From Caballeronia jiangsuensis (GTDB lineage: Bacteria > Pseudomonadota > Gammaproteobacteria > Burkholderiales > Burkholderiaceae), in contig JFHF01000004.1 in NCBI GenBank assembly GCA_000648925.1, forward strand, positions 1 through 64,000: a stretch of 64,000 nucleotides of DNA. The letters are read 5' to 3'. The position numbers and the translations under genes are program-made. Within the stretch, counting starts at the first letter, position 1; each line of letters starts with the position of its first letter. This document shows positions 1 through 12,029 of this stretch, piece after piece. The notes under the pieces are model-generated. The model was not told where the DNA came from. It saw only the letters and a list, made by a program, of their open reading frames with translations, and ran no database searches.

Positions 1-319
1 CGTGCGCCATCGTGCGCACGCCGAGCCGGTAGCCGCCGATTTCCAGCACGTCGCCATCGGCGAGCGGCGCGGGTTGGCCGCCCGCGAGCGGCCGGCCGTT
101 GACCCGGCTCGGATTGCTGCCGAGATCGGCGAGCCGCCAGCCGTCCTCGGTCCAGTCGATCCGAGCATGCACACGCGACACGGTCTTCGCCGCATCCGGC
201 AACATCAGCACGTTGCCGGGGCCACGTCCGATGGTGCCGCCCGCCGCGCCGAAGCGGCACGCGAGCGGCGCATCGGGTGCGCTGCCCTGATAGCTCTCCA
301 CCGTGAGCGTGAGATACAT
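1..319 (-). CDS. T6SS-associated FHA-domain protein (partial, C-terminus beyond window)
   Basis: About 106 N-terminal residues are visible before the window edge. They form a forkhead-associated domain, which binds phosphothreonine peptides: the GR-G-N--L--P stretch, SRVHA (Ser and His of the phosphopeptide loop) and SNPSRVNG are all present. FHA proteins of T6SS loci (TagH/Fha1 type) take part in threonine-phosphorylation control of assembly. The gene follows vgrG by 20 bases on the same strand, so it is probably co-transcribed with the T6SS operon. GAAGGAG lies just upstream of the chosen ATG; an in-frame ATG 24 bases further upstream is possible. Its full length and any C-terminal domain cannot be judged here. 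Confidence 0.8.
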   Translation of the reverse strand, partial: MYLTLTVESYQGSAPDAPLACRFGAAGGTIGRGPGNVLMLPDAAKTVSRVHARIDWTEDGWRLADLGSNPSRVNGRPLAGGQPAPLADGDVLEIGGYRLGVRTMAH

Positions 320-339
320 GGAGTCTCCTTCGCGTTCGT

Positions 340-2346
340 TCATCTGGAACCGTCATCGGCCTGACGGGGCGCGGCGGGCGCATCGGGCGACGCGCTCGCC
401 GCGCCCGCCCCACCGCCTCCACCGCCGCAGTTGATCTGCACGACCACGCCGTCGATCGACACCGGCCCGGCCGCGCTGATCGCGATGCCGGACGGCCCGA
501 GCACGATGGTGTTGCCGCCCGCCTTGAGCGTGAGCGTCACGCCGGCCTCGATGGTGACGTTCGCCCCGCCCTTCACATCGACGTTAACACCCGCCCCCAC
601 CGAAATATTCGCCCCGCTCTTGTGATGCGTATCGCCGCCGATATCGAGGGAAAATTTGCCGCCGACCCGCGTGCGCTGGGCGCCCTGCACCTCGTCGCTG
701 CGATTTCCGCCGCAGCGCGCGTAATCGTCCTGCTCGACGATTACATGGCGCTCGTGGCCGATGCGCGTGAGCGCGTCGTGCTTCACCCAGGTTTCCAGAT
801 CGCGCTCGGCGTGAAAGAACAGTTGCTCGGCATCCTTCGTATCGTCGAAACGCATTTCGTTGAAGCCGTTGCCGCCTTTCGTCGAATTGCTTTTGAGCGT
901 GGTGCGGGCCATTTTCGCGGGCAGTTCGTAAGGTGTCGTCTGCGCGGCGTTGTAGACGCTGCCGATCACGAGCGGCTGATCCGGATCGCCTTCGATGAAA
1001 TGCACCAACACTTCCTGACCGATGCGCGGCAGGAAGAACGCGCCGTAGCCCTTGCCGGCCCAGGGCTGCGCGACGCGCACCCAGCAGCGCTGCAGCGACT
1101 CGCGTGACGCCTCCGGTTCGAGTTGCTCCCAATGAAACTGCACCTTGATGCGGCCGTATTTATCGGTATGAATCTCTTCGCCCTTCGGCCCGACGACGAC
1201 CGCCGTCTGCGGCCCCGCGACGCACGCACGCGGCGTGCTGCGCGCGGCGCGAAAACCGGCGTCGCGCGGCAACGCCGTGAAGGCGCAATCGAACACGGGC
1301 GGACGGTCGCGCGCATCGAAAGTGGAAATATAGTCATCCGAATTGATTTTATACTCGGCCGAAACAACGAGATACTCGCCGTTGTGCTGCGCGAGCGGAT
1401 GATCGCTCAGATGCACGACGCCGCCAGGCCAGATGGCGCGCGCGGTGGTGCGCGCGTTCACGCAGACATTGCCCGCCTGATGCGCCTCGACGCGCGCGCG
1501 TGCGAGACGCTCGGCATCCTCGTGGCGCGTGTAGCCGGGCGCGTGCTCCTGCATCGCGTAGACGGGCTCATCGAAGCGCTTCACGCGATGCGCACGCGCG
1601 ACGAGACCTTGCTGCGCCGATTGCGACGGCTTCTCGAAGTCGTAATCGTTGATCTCGACGATGCCCGTCGCCACTTCGCCGCCCGTGGACCATGCATAGA
1701 CCCACTCGTGCTCGTGCGGCGCGGCGGTCTGCGCGCGAAAGGGCAGCGCGTTGCAATGCGGCGTCGCGCCATGCACCTGCGACGAATCCGTGAGAATCAG
1801 CCGATGCTTGCCGCCCCGATGCTCGACGTAGTAGTAAATGCCTTCGCGCTCGGCGAGCCGGCTCACGAAATCGAAATCCGTCTCGCGGTACTGCGCGCAA
1901 TGTTCGAGGCTCGGATAGCTCGCCGAGCACTTGTTCTCGAAGTCGATGTGATAGTCGGCGAGCACGCGGCCGATGATCGCGGGCACGGTCATCCGGTGAA
2001 AGAAGCGGCAGTGCGATGCGCGCGTGAGCAGCCACAGGCGCGGGCGCACCGTCGCGCGATACAGCGCCGGACGATTCGGCTGCGTGCTCGCGGGCCGCGC
2101 CAGTTCGAACGCCGTGACGATGCCGTTGTACTCGCGCGTGCCGCCCGACGGAATCGCCAGCGACAGCGAGAAGTCGCTGCCGAGCATCTTCGCGATGTCG
2201 AGATTCGAGCGGTCGGCGAGCAGTTCGAGATCCCATTGCGCGAGGCGTCCCAGTTCCTCGCGTCCGCGCATGCGATAGAGCACGAGCGCGTTCGTGCCGA
2301 GCGCGCAGGTCACCTGCGCGATGCGATCGTTGTCGGTGAGCATCAT
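340..2346 (-). CDS. vgrG: Type VI secretion spike protein VgrG (TssI)
   Basis: A 668-residue trimeric spike protein that caps the Hcp tube and carries effectors out of the cell. In order: Rhs/Vgr gp27-like base (about 10-350), gp5-like OB fold (about 380-465, with TDKYGRIKVQFHW and PRIGQEVLVHF), then a repetitive beta-helix needle rich in Gly and Val (about 555-640). It ends in a Gly-rich and Ala/Pro tail of about 28 residues with no recognisable effector domain, so this looks like a structural rather than an evolved VgrG. It lies 15 bases after the PAAR-like gene, which should sharpen its tip. Confidence 0.95.
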   Translation of the reverse strand: MMLTDNDRIAQVTCALGTNALVLYRMRGREELGRLAQWDLELLADRSNLDIAKMLGSDFSLSLAIPSGGTREYNGIVTAFELARPASTQPNRPALYRATVRPRLWLLTRASHCRFFHRMTVPAIIGRVLADYHIDFENKCSASYPSLEHCAQYRETDFDFVSRLAEREGIYYYVEHRGGKHRLILTDSSQVHGATPHCNALPFRAQTAAPHEHEWVYAWSTGGEVATGIVEINDYDFEKPSQSAQQGLVARAHRVKRFDEPVYAMQEHAPGYTRHEDAERLARARVEAHQAGNVCVNARTTARAIWPGGVVHLSDHPLAQHNGEYLVVSAEYKINSDDYISTFDARDRPPVFDCAFTALPRDAGFRAARSTPRACVAGPQTAVVVGPKGEEIHTDKYGRIKVQFHWEQLEPEASRESLQRCWVRVAQPWAGKGYGAFFLPRIGQEVLVHFIEGDPDQPLVIGSVYNAAQTTPYELPAKMARTTLKSNSTKGGNGFNEMRFDDTKDAEQLFFHAERDLETWVKHDALTRIGHERHVIVEQDDYARCGGNRSDEVQGAQRTRVGGKFSLDIGGDTHHKSGANISVGAGVNVDVKGGANVTIEAGVTLTLKAGGNTIVLGPSGIAISAAGPVSIDGVVVQINCGGGGGGAGAASASPDAPAAPRQADDGSR

Positions 2347-2361
2347 CGGTGGCCTCGTCGT

Positions 2362-2751
2362 TCAGGGAATCTGCGTTTCGCACGTCGCCGGATCGACGAT
2401 CGTCACCACGCCGCCCCAGTTGCAGAGGCATTTGGAGACGTTGTCGAGCGACGGCTGGTTGCCGAGCAGCACCGTGACCGCGCCGGGCACCCAGGGCGCG
2501 AGAGTCGCGGGCACGCAGGGCATCGGCGTCGGCGTGCCGAGCGCGGCGGCGGTGGCCGCGGCGACTTCGGGATTCGCCTGCGAGGTGCACATGCCGAACG
2601 GCATGATGTTCACGAGCGGCTCGTGATCCATGATGTTCGCGGCAATCGACCCTTCGCAGCGCACGCGATTGACGGGCAACACGACGAGCGCGGACGGCGT
2701 CACGCCGAACGAGCATTGCAGCGTCGCGCCCATGACGACTTGTTGTGGCAT
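2362..2751 (-). CDS. DUF4280 / PAAR-like T6SS tip protein
   Basis: A 129-residue protein opening with MPQQVVMGATLQCSFG, typical of the DUF4280 family of PAAR-like proteins. It contains seven cysteines (LQCSFG, VRCEGS, GMCTSQ, PMPCVP, KCLCNW, TCET), fitting a metal-stabilised fold. Family knowledge says PAAR-type proteins sit on the VgrG tip and can recruit effectors. No toxin extension is present. An upstream in-frame ATG would add 26 residues, but GAGGAG lies 7 bases before the chosen ATG, and the longer form would overlap clpV. Its position between clpV and vgrG supports a tip role. Confidence 0.85.
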   Translation of the reverse strand: MPQQVVMGATLQCSFGVTPSALVVLPVNRVRCEGSIAANIMDHEPLVNIMPFGMCTSQANPEVAAATAAALGTPTPMPCVPATLAPWVPGAVTVLLGNQPSLDNVSKCLCNWGGVVTIVDPATCETQIP

Positions 2752-2761
2752 GACCGGCTCC

Positions 2762-5348
<2,587 letters not shown>

Positions 5349-5356
<8 letters not shown>

Positions 5357-6395
5357 GAGAAGTCTCCTTGCGTGGGGCTTGCTTGTGGTTCGCTTGCGCC
5401 TGCCCGGCGATCACGACCCGATGGTTGTCATGGACCGGCGCGCCGCTCGTGAGCCAGGTGTTCCAGCCGAGGCGCGCGCCTTTCGTCGAATGGCCTTGCA
5501 GACGCAGCGGCGGCACTTCCTCTCGCTTCAGATGCAGCGCCACGTCCCAGTCGAGCGGATCGCGCACGTAGTTGCGGACCCAGTCGGCGAGCTTCGCGAG
5601 GCTCGCGCCGCCCGGCAGAAATCGCATGAAATCGACATAGCCGAGCGGTCCGATCACGATGCGAAACTTGTGCTGGCAATCCCAGACTCGCGTGCCGACG
5701 ACCGTCGATACGCCGAGCCGCGCGCCGGACAGACGTGTGCGCGCATCTTCCGGCAGCGCGATCCAGTGGCCGCGCCACGGCTCGATCGATACGTTCACGC
5801 CGAAAAAGCGCGCGAGTATCAGCCGCAGCCCGTCGGCGTGGCGCGTCGGCGCGGCGAGCACGCCCGCGAAGTGACGCTTGGCGGAATCGGGCACGGCGTC
5901 GCGATCGGCGAGTGCGGGCGCGCCGAGGCCGAACAGGCTGCCGACGTAGCCTGCGAAGCGATCGTCGCGCGGACGGTCGGCGCTCACGACCGGCTGCGCA
6001 TCCGCCCACGCGCGATAGAACAGCGACAGCATCCGGTGATGGAACACGTCGAGAAAGCGCGCGAGCGTCGGATCGTTCGCATTGCGGGCGCGCTCGCGCA
6101 CGTAGGCGGTGAGGTGCGTCGGCAGCGGGCCGTTCGGGCCGAGCAGGCCGAGAAAATTCACCGCGAGCCGGCCGGGCTTGCCGTCCTCGCCCGGCACGAA
6201 GTCGCCGAGCGTCGTCGGATGAAAGATCAGCTCCGGGTCTTGCGAAAGCCGCACGGCGTCGTCGCGCACGGACAGCGAGCGGCCGAGGCGCGGACGCTCC
6301 CCGTGCGCCTGCTCGATCAGCCGCAGCGCCTGAAAGAAGTCGAAGCGGCGGGCGTCGCGGGCGAGCATGCCGTCGATGGTCAGAGCGTCGCGCAT
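5349..6395 (-). CDS. tssG: T6SS baseplate subunit TssG
   Basis: A 348-residue TssG (ImpH/VasB family) protein, part of the cytoplasmic T6SS baseplate wedge with TssE, TssF and TssK. The N-terminus contains FDFFQALRLIEQ, and further on LNFLGLLGPNGPLP-type and LRLILARFFGV segments, all typical of the family. The open frame extends 78 residues further upstream, but that part has the composition of an out-of-frame shadow of tssF. The chosen ATG lies 15 bases inside the end of tssF, a normal overlap in this operon. Confidence 0.92.
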
Positions 6396-8275
6396 CGTCC
6401 GATCCTCGCGGGCCACTGCATGACCGGACCACGCGCGAGCGTCGCGACTTGGGTCTCGGTGAACGAATTGATCGACACGTATTGCGCGAAGAATTGCGCG
6501 AGCACCGCGCCGAGCAGAAACGCGCTCGCGCCCTCGAACGCGGCGTCGTCGAAGTGCAGCGTGATCGCGAGGCCGCGCCCGTAGACGATCGGACCCGGCG
6601 AAGGCAAACGGCGCACGACCGGCGCGCACGACACCGAACGCAGCCCTTCGACCTGCCGATGCGCGGCGGCATCGTCGGCGGGGCAGTAGAGCGCGAGCAG
6701 TTCACGCAGCGCGCGGGCGCCTTCCTGCTCGTTGGTATCGACGAGCGACGCGTAGTTGAGCGAAAGATGATCGAGCAGCCGCCACGCCGCCGGCCCTTCT
6801 GCGAACGAAGGCAGCGGCCGGCTCGGGCCGGCGACGCAGCGCACGGCGGTGACGGGCGCTTCGGCATCGAGCGTGAAGTCGGTCGAGCCCGCGCCGACCG
6901 GCATCGACAGCGGCAGATCGCGGTTCGTGCACCACGCGCCGATGCCGAGCTGGCGCACGTCGCCGCTGTCGGGCGCGCCCGCCGCATCGACCAGCGCGAT
7001 GAAGGCTTCGCTGCCGAGGTAGCTGCTGCGCGCACCGTTCTGCTGCTGCCGCGCCGACGCGCGCCGTGGCTCGCGCCGCAGTTGATAGAACGCGCCGCCC
7101 TCGCCCGGCATGTCGAGATCGTTCGCGCAGTGGAACGGGCGATACTGCTTCTGCGCATCCGCGCCCGCGCCGTAGCCGGTGACTTCGTCGATCTGATGGA
7201 TTTCGTAGTCCATCGGACGCGTGCGATCGACCACGACGTGATATTCGAACGCCGTGTCCGACAGCGCAACGCGGTCGGTGCGGCGGCGAAACAGGTTGAT
7301 GGCGGGCGTGCAGTCGAGCGCGAAATTCGCAGCATCGACGCCTCGTTCGAGCGATGCATCCGCCTGATCGAGCAGGATCACGATCTCCGCTTCCCGCCCG
7401 CGGCAATGACGCAGCGCGTCGCGCAAGCCGGCCAGTTCGACGAACATGAAGCGCGGCGCGAAGGCGAAATATTCTTGAAGCAGACGATAGCCGTCGAACG
7501 ATTGCCGGCCGACCGGCAAGAGCGCCTCGTCTTCGGCGAAACCGAGCGGTCGCAGCGCCGTCCTCGGCAGCACGGCGAGCGTGGTCGCGGCGCTCGCGCC
7601 ATTGCCCGGCTGCATCACCGCAACGCCGACGCAATGCGCGAGCAGGCGCTCGTGCAGCTTCGCTGGCAGGCCATCCGGGCCGCGCAGATACAGCGCGAGA
7701 CGGTCGAGCGAGAGACGCTCGAAGCCGAGCGAGCCGGTCGCGCGCAAGCGCAGGCGCAAGCCCGCCTTGACGCCCGCGGGCAGCGCTAGCGCCGACGCGT
7801 TCAGTGAGCCCGCATGTGTGAAGAACTTCGCCTGCGCGATCTCGACGGGCCACAGCGTGACCGCGTGCGCGGTGCGATATTCGCAGCGTGTCGACGCGGA
7901 CTTGTCGAGCATGCCGCGCAGCGCCGTATGACGCGGCACGACGATGCCATCGGCGCTCGCCGCGAGTTGCGGGTTCGCGTGATCGGCCTGCAACTGGACG
8001 ACCGTCATCGACGGCGTCGGCGCGAGATAGTGCGGATACGCCAGTTCCAGCAGATGCTGCGTGAAGCGCGGGAATTCGGCGTCGAGCTTCATCTGCACGC
8101 GGGCGGCGAGAAAGCTGAAGCCTTCCAGCAGCCGCTCGACATACGGGTCCGCGCATTCGACGCCATCGAGCGCGAGCCGTCCGGCGATCTTCGGAAACGC
8201 GGCGGCGAATTCGCCGCCCATCTCGCGGACGTGCTGAAGCTCCTGGCTGTAGTACCTGAGGAACGCAGGATTCAT
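6380..8275 (-). CDS. tssF: T6SS baseplate subunit TssF
   Basis: A 631-residue TssF (ImpG/VasA) protein, the largest baseplate wedge component. The family N-terminus MNPAFLRYYSQELQHVREMGGEFA is present (first 20 residues quoted as MNPAFLRYYSQELQHVREMG), followed by the conserved PYVERLLEGFSFLAARV and LLELAYPHYLAPTPSM segments. The start codon overlaps the tssE stop as ATGA, which settles the start against a 34-residue upstream extension. Downstream it overlaps tssG by 16 bases. Confidence 0.94.
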   Translation of the reverse strand: MNPAFLRYYSQELQHVREMGGEFAAAFPKIAGRLALDGVECADPYVERLLEGFSFLAARVQMKLDAEFPRFTQHLLELAYPHYLAPTPSMTVVQLQADHANPQLAASADGIVVPRHTALRGMLDKSASTRCEYRTAHAVTLWPVEIAQAKFFTHAGSLNASALALPAGVKAGLRLRLRATGSLGFERLSLDRLALYLRGPDGLPAKLHERLLAHCVGVAVMQPGNGASAATTLAVLPRTALRPLGFAEDEALLPVGRQSFDGYRLLQEYFAFAPRFMFVELAGLRDALRHCRGREAEIVILLDQADASLERGVDAANFALDCTPAINLFRRRTDRVALSDTAFEYHVVVDRTRPMDYEIHQIDEVTGYGAGADAQKQYRPFHCANDLDMPGEGGAFYQLRREPRRASARQQQNGARSSYLGSEAFIALVDAAGAPDSGDVRQLGIGAWCTNRDLPLSMPVGAGSTDFTLDAEAPVTAVRCVAGPSRPLPSFAEGPAAWRLLDHLSLNYASLVDTNEQEGARALRELLALYCPADDAAAHRQVEGLRSVSCAPVVRRLPSPGPIVYGRGLAITLHFDDAAFEGASAFLLGAVLAQFFAQYVSINSFTETQVATLARGPVMQWPARIGRCATL

Positions 8276-8820
8276 GTCTGCTGCTCTCCGGCCGATGCAT
8301 CGCAAACGCGCACTTCGCCCGCTTCGAGATCCAGTTCCGTGCGCAGGAACAGCCGCTCGGGATACGGCTGCGACCACATGTCTGCTTCGATCTCGAAGCG
8401 GATCACGTGGCCGCCTCGCGCGCTTTTTGTTGCTGCTGCGCCCTTCACTTCGTCGATCGCCGTCACGCGCACCGAATCGCGCGCGAGCCGCGGTTCAAAA
8501 GCCCACAGCGCGTCGCGGATGATGCGCTCCAGCGCGCCGGCCGCGAGCGCGGCGACGTCGCGGCCCGCGAGATCCGGCAGGCCGTAGTTGAGCACCGACG
8601 TCGCGACATGCGGCAGATTCGCCGCGTCCCGTGCGAGCGAACGCTCGCCGAGACCGCTCGCGTTGAGAAGCCAGCCGATATCGCGCTGCACGCTGTCGCG
8701 CAGCGCACGCGCCGAGATCACGCGACGCTCGCGGGATTCGTGACGCGCGTGCGGTTCGAAATCGGTCAGGCGGTCGAGCAACGACGGCTGCAGCCGGTCG
8801 CGGGCGGAAGGTTCGGACAT
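8272..8820 (-). CDS. tssE: T6SS baseplate subunit TssE (gp25-like)
   Basis: A 182-residue homologue of phage T4 gp25, which nucleates sheath polymerisation at the baseplate. Visible family features are the LQPSLLDRLTDFEP N-terminus, the RDIGWLLNASGL segment, LNYGLPDL and a C-terminal FRTELDLEAGEV-type strand. The same open frame continues far upstream as a shadow of tssC; the true ATG follows tssC by 41 bases with an AAGGAG-type ribosome-binding site. The stop overlaps the tssF start by four bases. Confidence 0.92.
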   Translation of the reverse strand: MSEPSARDRLQPSLLDRLTDFEPHARHESRERRVISARALRDSVQRDIGWLLNASGLGERSLARDAANLPHVATSVLNYGLPDLAGRDVAALAAGALERIIRDALWAFEPRLARDSVRVTAIDEVKGAAATKSARGGHVIRFEIEADMWSQPYPERLFLRTELDLEAGEVRVCDASAGEQQT

Positions 8821-8861
8821 GGGCGGCTCCTTTTGCGGGCAATGGGCGGACGTGACGCGGC

Positions 8862-10364
8862 TCAGGCGGCCTTGGCCGTCGGCAGTTTCGACACGAGCCG
8901 CAACGACACTGTCAGACCTTCGAGCTGGTAGTGCGGGCGCAGGAAGAACTTCGACGTGTAGTAGCCCGGATTGCCCGCCACTTCCTCGACGATGACCTGC
9001 GCGTCCGCGAGCGGCTTGCGCGCCTTGGTGTCTTCGGAGGAATGCGCGGGATCGCCATCGACGTATTGAAGGATCCAGTTCTGCAGCCAGCGCTCCATGT
9101 CGTCGCGTTCCTTGAACGAGCCGAGCTTGTCGCGCACGATGCACTTCAGGTAGTGCGCGAAGCGGCAGCACGCGAACAGATACGGCAGGCGCGCGGCGAG
9201 ATTCGCGTTGGCGGTGGCGTCCGGGTCTTCGTATTCGGCGGGCTTGTGCAGCGATTGCGCGCCGATGAATGCCGCGAAGTCCGAGTTCTTCTTGTGCACG
9301 AGCGGCATGAAGCCGTTTTTGGCGAGCTCGGCCTCGCGCCGGTCGCTGATCGCGATCTCGGTTGGGCACTTCATGTCGACACCGCCGTCGTCGGTCGGAA
9401 ACGCATGTACCGGCAGACCTTCGACCGCCCCGCCCGACTCGACGCCGCGAATCCGCGAGCACCAGCCGGAGGTCTTGAACGAGCGCGTGATGTTCGCCGC
9501 CATCGCATACGATGCGTTCGCCCACGCGTACTTGCTGCTGTTCGCGCCCGCGGTGTCTTCCTCGAAGTCGAACGCCTCGACCGGATCGGACTTCGCGCCG
9601 TAGGGCGAGCGCGCGAGAAAGCGCGGCATCGCGAGGCCGATGTAGCGCGAGTCCTCGGAATCGCGCAGCGAGCGCCACGCGGCGTGCTCGGGCGTCTGGA
9701 AGATCTTGGTCAGATCGCGCGGATTGGCGAGCTCCTGCCACGACTCCATCAGAAGCGCCGCCGGGTCCGCGCCCGCGATGAACGGCGCATGCGCCGCCGC
9801 CGCGATCTTCGCGATCTGCGTGAGCAGGTCCACATCCGGGCCGCTATGGTCGAAGTAGTAGTCAGCGACCAGCGCGCCATAGGGCTCGCCGCCGAACTGG
9901 CCGTACTCTTCTTCGTAGAGCTTCTTGAAGAGCGGGCTTTGATCCCACGCGACGCCGCGATATTTCTTCAGCGTCTTGTGCAGCTCCGCCTTGGAGATGT
10001 TGAGCACGCGGATCTTGAGCGACTCGTCGGTCTCCGTGTTGTTCACGAGGTAATGCAGGCCGCGCCATGCGCTCTCGACCTTCTGGAACGGCTCGCTGTG
10101 CAGGATCAGGTTGATCTGCCCGGTGAGCGTCTGATCGATCTGCGCGATCAGCGCTTCGATGGTCGCGAGGACATCGCCGGAAATCACGCCGGTGTCGCGC
10201 AATGCCTGCTCGGCGAGCGTGCGCACCGCGTTCTCCACGGCGTCGCGGGCGCGCTCGGACTTCGGCTTGAACTCCTTTTGCAGCAGCGTGGAGAAGTCGT
10301 CGAGTTCGGGCGCCGCGTCCAATACGGCGGGGCTTGCCTGTTGCTGGATGCTGAGATCGTTCAT
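8862..10364 (-). CDS. tssC: T6SS contractile sheath large subunit TssC (VipB)
   Basis: A 500-residue large sheath subunit. With TssB it forms the contractile tube surrounding Hcp. Characteristic segments are visible: SEPFQKVESAWRGLHYLV, the GEPYGALVADYYFDH region, ESWQELANPRDLTKIF, and the C-terminal NPGYYTSKFFLRPHYQLEGL. Length is as expected (about 490-500). It follows tssB by only four bases, so the two are made together as their stoichiometric assembly requires. Confidence 0.96.
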   Translation of the reverse strand: MNDLSIQQQASPAVLDAAPELDDFSTLLQKEFKPKSERARDAVENAVRTLAEQALRDTGVISGDVLATIEALIAQIDQTLTGQINLILHSEPFQKVESAWRGLHYLVNNTETDESLKIRVLNISKAELHKTLKKYRGVAWDQSPLFKKLYEEEYGQFGGEPYGALVADYYFDHSGPDVDLLTQIAKIAAAAHAPFIAGADPAALLMESWQELANPRDLTKIFQTPEHAAWRSLRDSEDSRYIGLAMPRFLARSPYGAKSDPVEAFDFEEDTAGANSSKYAWANASYAMAANITRSFKTSGWCSRIRGVESGGAVEGLPVHAFPTDDGGVDMKCPTEIAISDRREAELAKNGFMPLVHKKNSDFAAFIGAQSLHKPAEYEDPDATANANLAARLPYLFACCRFAHYLKCIVRDKLGSFKERDDMERWLQNWILQYVDGDPAHSSEDTKARKPLADAQVIVEEVAGNPGYYTSKFFLRPHYQLEGLTVSLRLVSKLPTAKAA

Positions 10365-10368
10365 CGCG

Positions 10369-10896
10369 TCATGCTCCGGTAGTGGGTTGGTCGGCGTCGT
10401 CGTTCTGACGAGGCTGGGTGGCGAGCGCCTTCATCAACGCGGGCTCTTCGAGCAGCCGGGCGATCAGCGCTTCGGCGCCGGTCTTGCCGTCCATGTAGGT
10501 CAGGAGGTTCGCCAGTTGCGTGCGCGCTTCCAGCAGTTGCCGCAGCGGCTCGACCTTGCGTGCGATCGCGGCGGGCGTGAAGTCGTCCATGCTCTCGAAG
10601 GTCAGATCGACCGCGACGTTGCCGTCGCCGGTCAGCGTGTTCGGCACCTGCACCGCGACGCGCGGCTTCATCGACTTGAGACGTTCGTCGAAGTTGTCCA
10701 CGTCGATTTCGAGAAACTTCCGTTCGGCGGCCGGTGCGAGCGGCTCGGCGGGCTGTCCCGCGAGATCCGCGAGCACGCCCATCACGAAGGGCAGATTGAC
10801 CTTCTTCTCCGAGCCGTAGATTTCGACGTCGTATTCGATCTGCACGCGCGGCGCGCGATTGCGCGCGATGAATTTCTGACTGCTTTCCTTTGCCAC
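10369..10896 (-). CDS. tssB: T6SS contractile sheath small subunit TssB (VipA)
   Basis: A 175-residue small sheath subunit with the family hallmarks RVQIEYDVEIYGSEKKVNLPF near the N-terminus (residues 17-37), LPFVMGVLADLAG, and the FESMDDFTPAAIARKVEPL segment followed by RTQLANLLTYMDGK. It interlocks with TssC to build the sheath that ClpV later recycles. The C-terminal 15 residues are low-complexity and probably disordered. AAGGAGCAG precedes the start. Confidence 0.95.
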   Translation of the reverse strand: MAKESSQKFIARNRAPRVQIEYDVEIYGSEKKVNLPFVMGVLADLAGQPAEPLAPAAERKFLEIDVDNFDERLKSMKPRVAVQVPNTLTGDGNVAVDLTFESMDDFTPAAIARKVEPLRQLLEARTQLANLLTYMDGKTGAEALIARLLEEPALMKALATQPRQNDDADQPTTGA

Positions 10897-10935
10897 GATG
10901 TCTGCTCCTTTGCTTTGCCTGTTTTCCGGGACTGG

Positions 10936-11985
10936 TCAGACGACGCCGCCCAGATGCCTGAATTGATGTGCGCCGTCCGGCGCGACGTCCTCGATAATTT
11001 CGATGAAGCTCTTGCCGACGAGCCTGCGCGCGCGTTGCAACAGCACCGGCAACGGGCTCGACGGCTCGCACTGTGCGTAGTACGCGCAGATCGCGTCGAG
11101 CGCGTCGCTCACGTCTTTCGCGCTCGCGATGCGCCGGGGCGCTGCGGGCCCGGCCGCGACGGCGTAATGCGCCGCCGGACCGGAACCCGCGCCCTCTTCA
11201 CTGCTGCTGGTCTCCATCGCCGTTCCCCCCGTATCCGGCTCCAGCACCTCGACCCGCGCCGCCACGAAATCCCCGATGCGTCCGAGCGGCCGCGAAAGCG
11301 GACCGAAATCGAGCGCGCGCGCCGGCCCCACGCGAGCGGTCAGCGTGCTCTCGATCTTTTCGAGCGACGCCCGCGCCGACGAGAGCGCCGCGCACATCGC
11401 CCGCGCCGCGTCGATGCCCGACTGCGCGAACGCCGCATCGATGGCCGCGAGCGTCGGCATCTCGTCGCCTTCGGAAAGCGGCGCTTCGCCTGCCATCACA
11501 TCGAGCTCGCGCAGTGCGAAACCGCGCTGGCCGCGCGGCGCGACGAAGGGCACGTCGCGCAGCTCGCCCACGAGTCCCGCGTCGTCGACGAGCGCCGAGA
11601 GCGCGTTGACCCGCGCGGTCGGATCGTCGCCGTCGCTGGCATCGAGTTGCGGATGCACGCCGCCCCAGTGCCGATCGAGCAGCCCTTCGATCAGCGCGAG
11701 GCCGCGCGCCAGTCCGATGAAACCCTCGCGGACCGTGCCCGAACGCGTGTAATGCACCGCCACGCGCAGATCGCGCGTGCGTTCGAGCAAGGTCATCGAG
11801 AGCGAGTGGGCGAGCGTCCAGTCGGGCGGCGTGGCGGCGATCACGGTGCCGCCGTACTGGGCGTCGGGCTTGCCGGCGAGCGCCTCTTCCAGAGACCGAA
11901 AATCGGCGCTGTACTCTTCGTCCTCGCCGCACGGAACATCCGGCGAAAGGTCGGCGAGCCAGGCTGCGATATCTGCGCGATTCAT
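10936..11985 (-). CDS. tssA: T6SS protein TssA (ImpA N-terminal family)
   Basis: A 349-residue TssA with the ImpA N-terminal domain (about 10-120: PCGEDEEYSADF, PDWTLAHSLSMTLLERTRDLRVAVHYTRS, and the HWGGVHPQLDASDGDDPTARVNAL stretch at about 106-129). A Gly/Ala/Ser-rich linker near 255-275 leads to a C-terminal helical domain containing PLPVLLQRARRLVGKSFIEI. TssA proteins coordinate tube and sheath priming at the baseplate and can act as a cap at the distal end. It sits between hcp and tssB, with 39- and 44-base gaps. Confidence 0.92.
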   Translation of the reverse strand: MNRADIAAWLADLSPDVPCGEDEEYSADFRSLEEALAGKPDAQYGGTVIAATPPDWTLAHSLSMTLLERTRDLRVAVHYTRSGTVREGFIGLARGLALIEGLLDRHWGGVHPQLDASDGDDPTARVNALSALVDDAGLVGELRDVPFVAPRGQRGFALRELDVMAGEAPLSEGDEMPTLAAIDAAFAQSGIDAARAMCAALSSARASLEKIESTLTARVGPARALDFGPLSRPLGRIGDFVAARVEVLEPDTGGTAMETSSSEEGAGSGPAAHYAVAAGPAAPRRIASAKDVSDALDAICAYYAQCEPSSPLPVLLQRARRLVGKSFIEIIEDVAPDGAHQFRHLGGVV

Positions 11986-12029
11986 GGTGAAGTCCGTAAG
12001 AGGCGTGGGTTAGTGTGTGAACCGGCGGT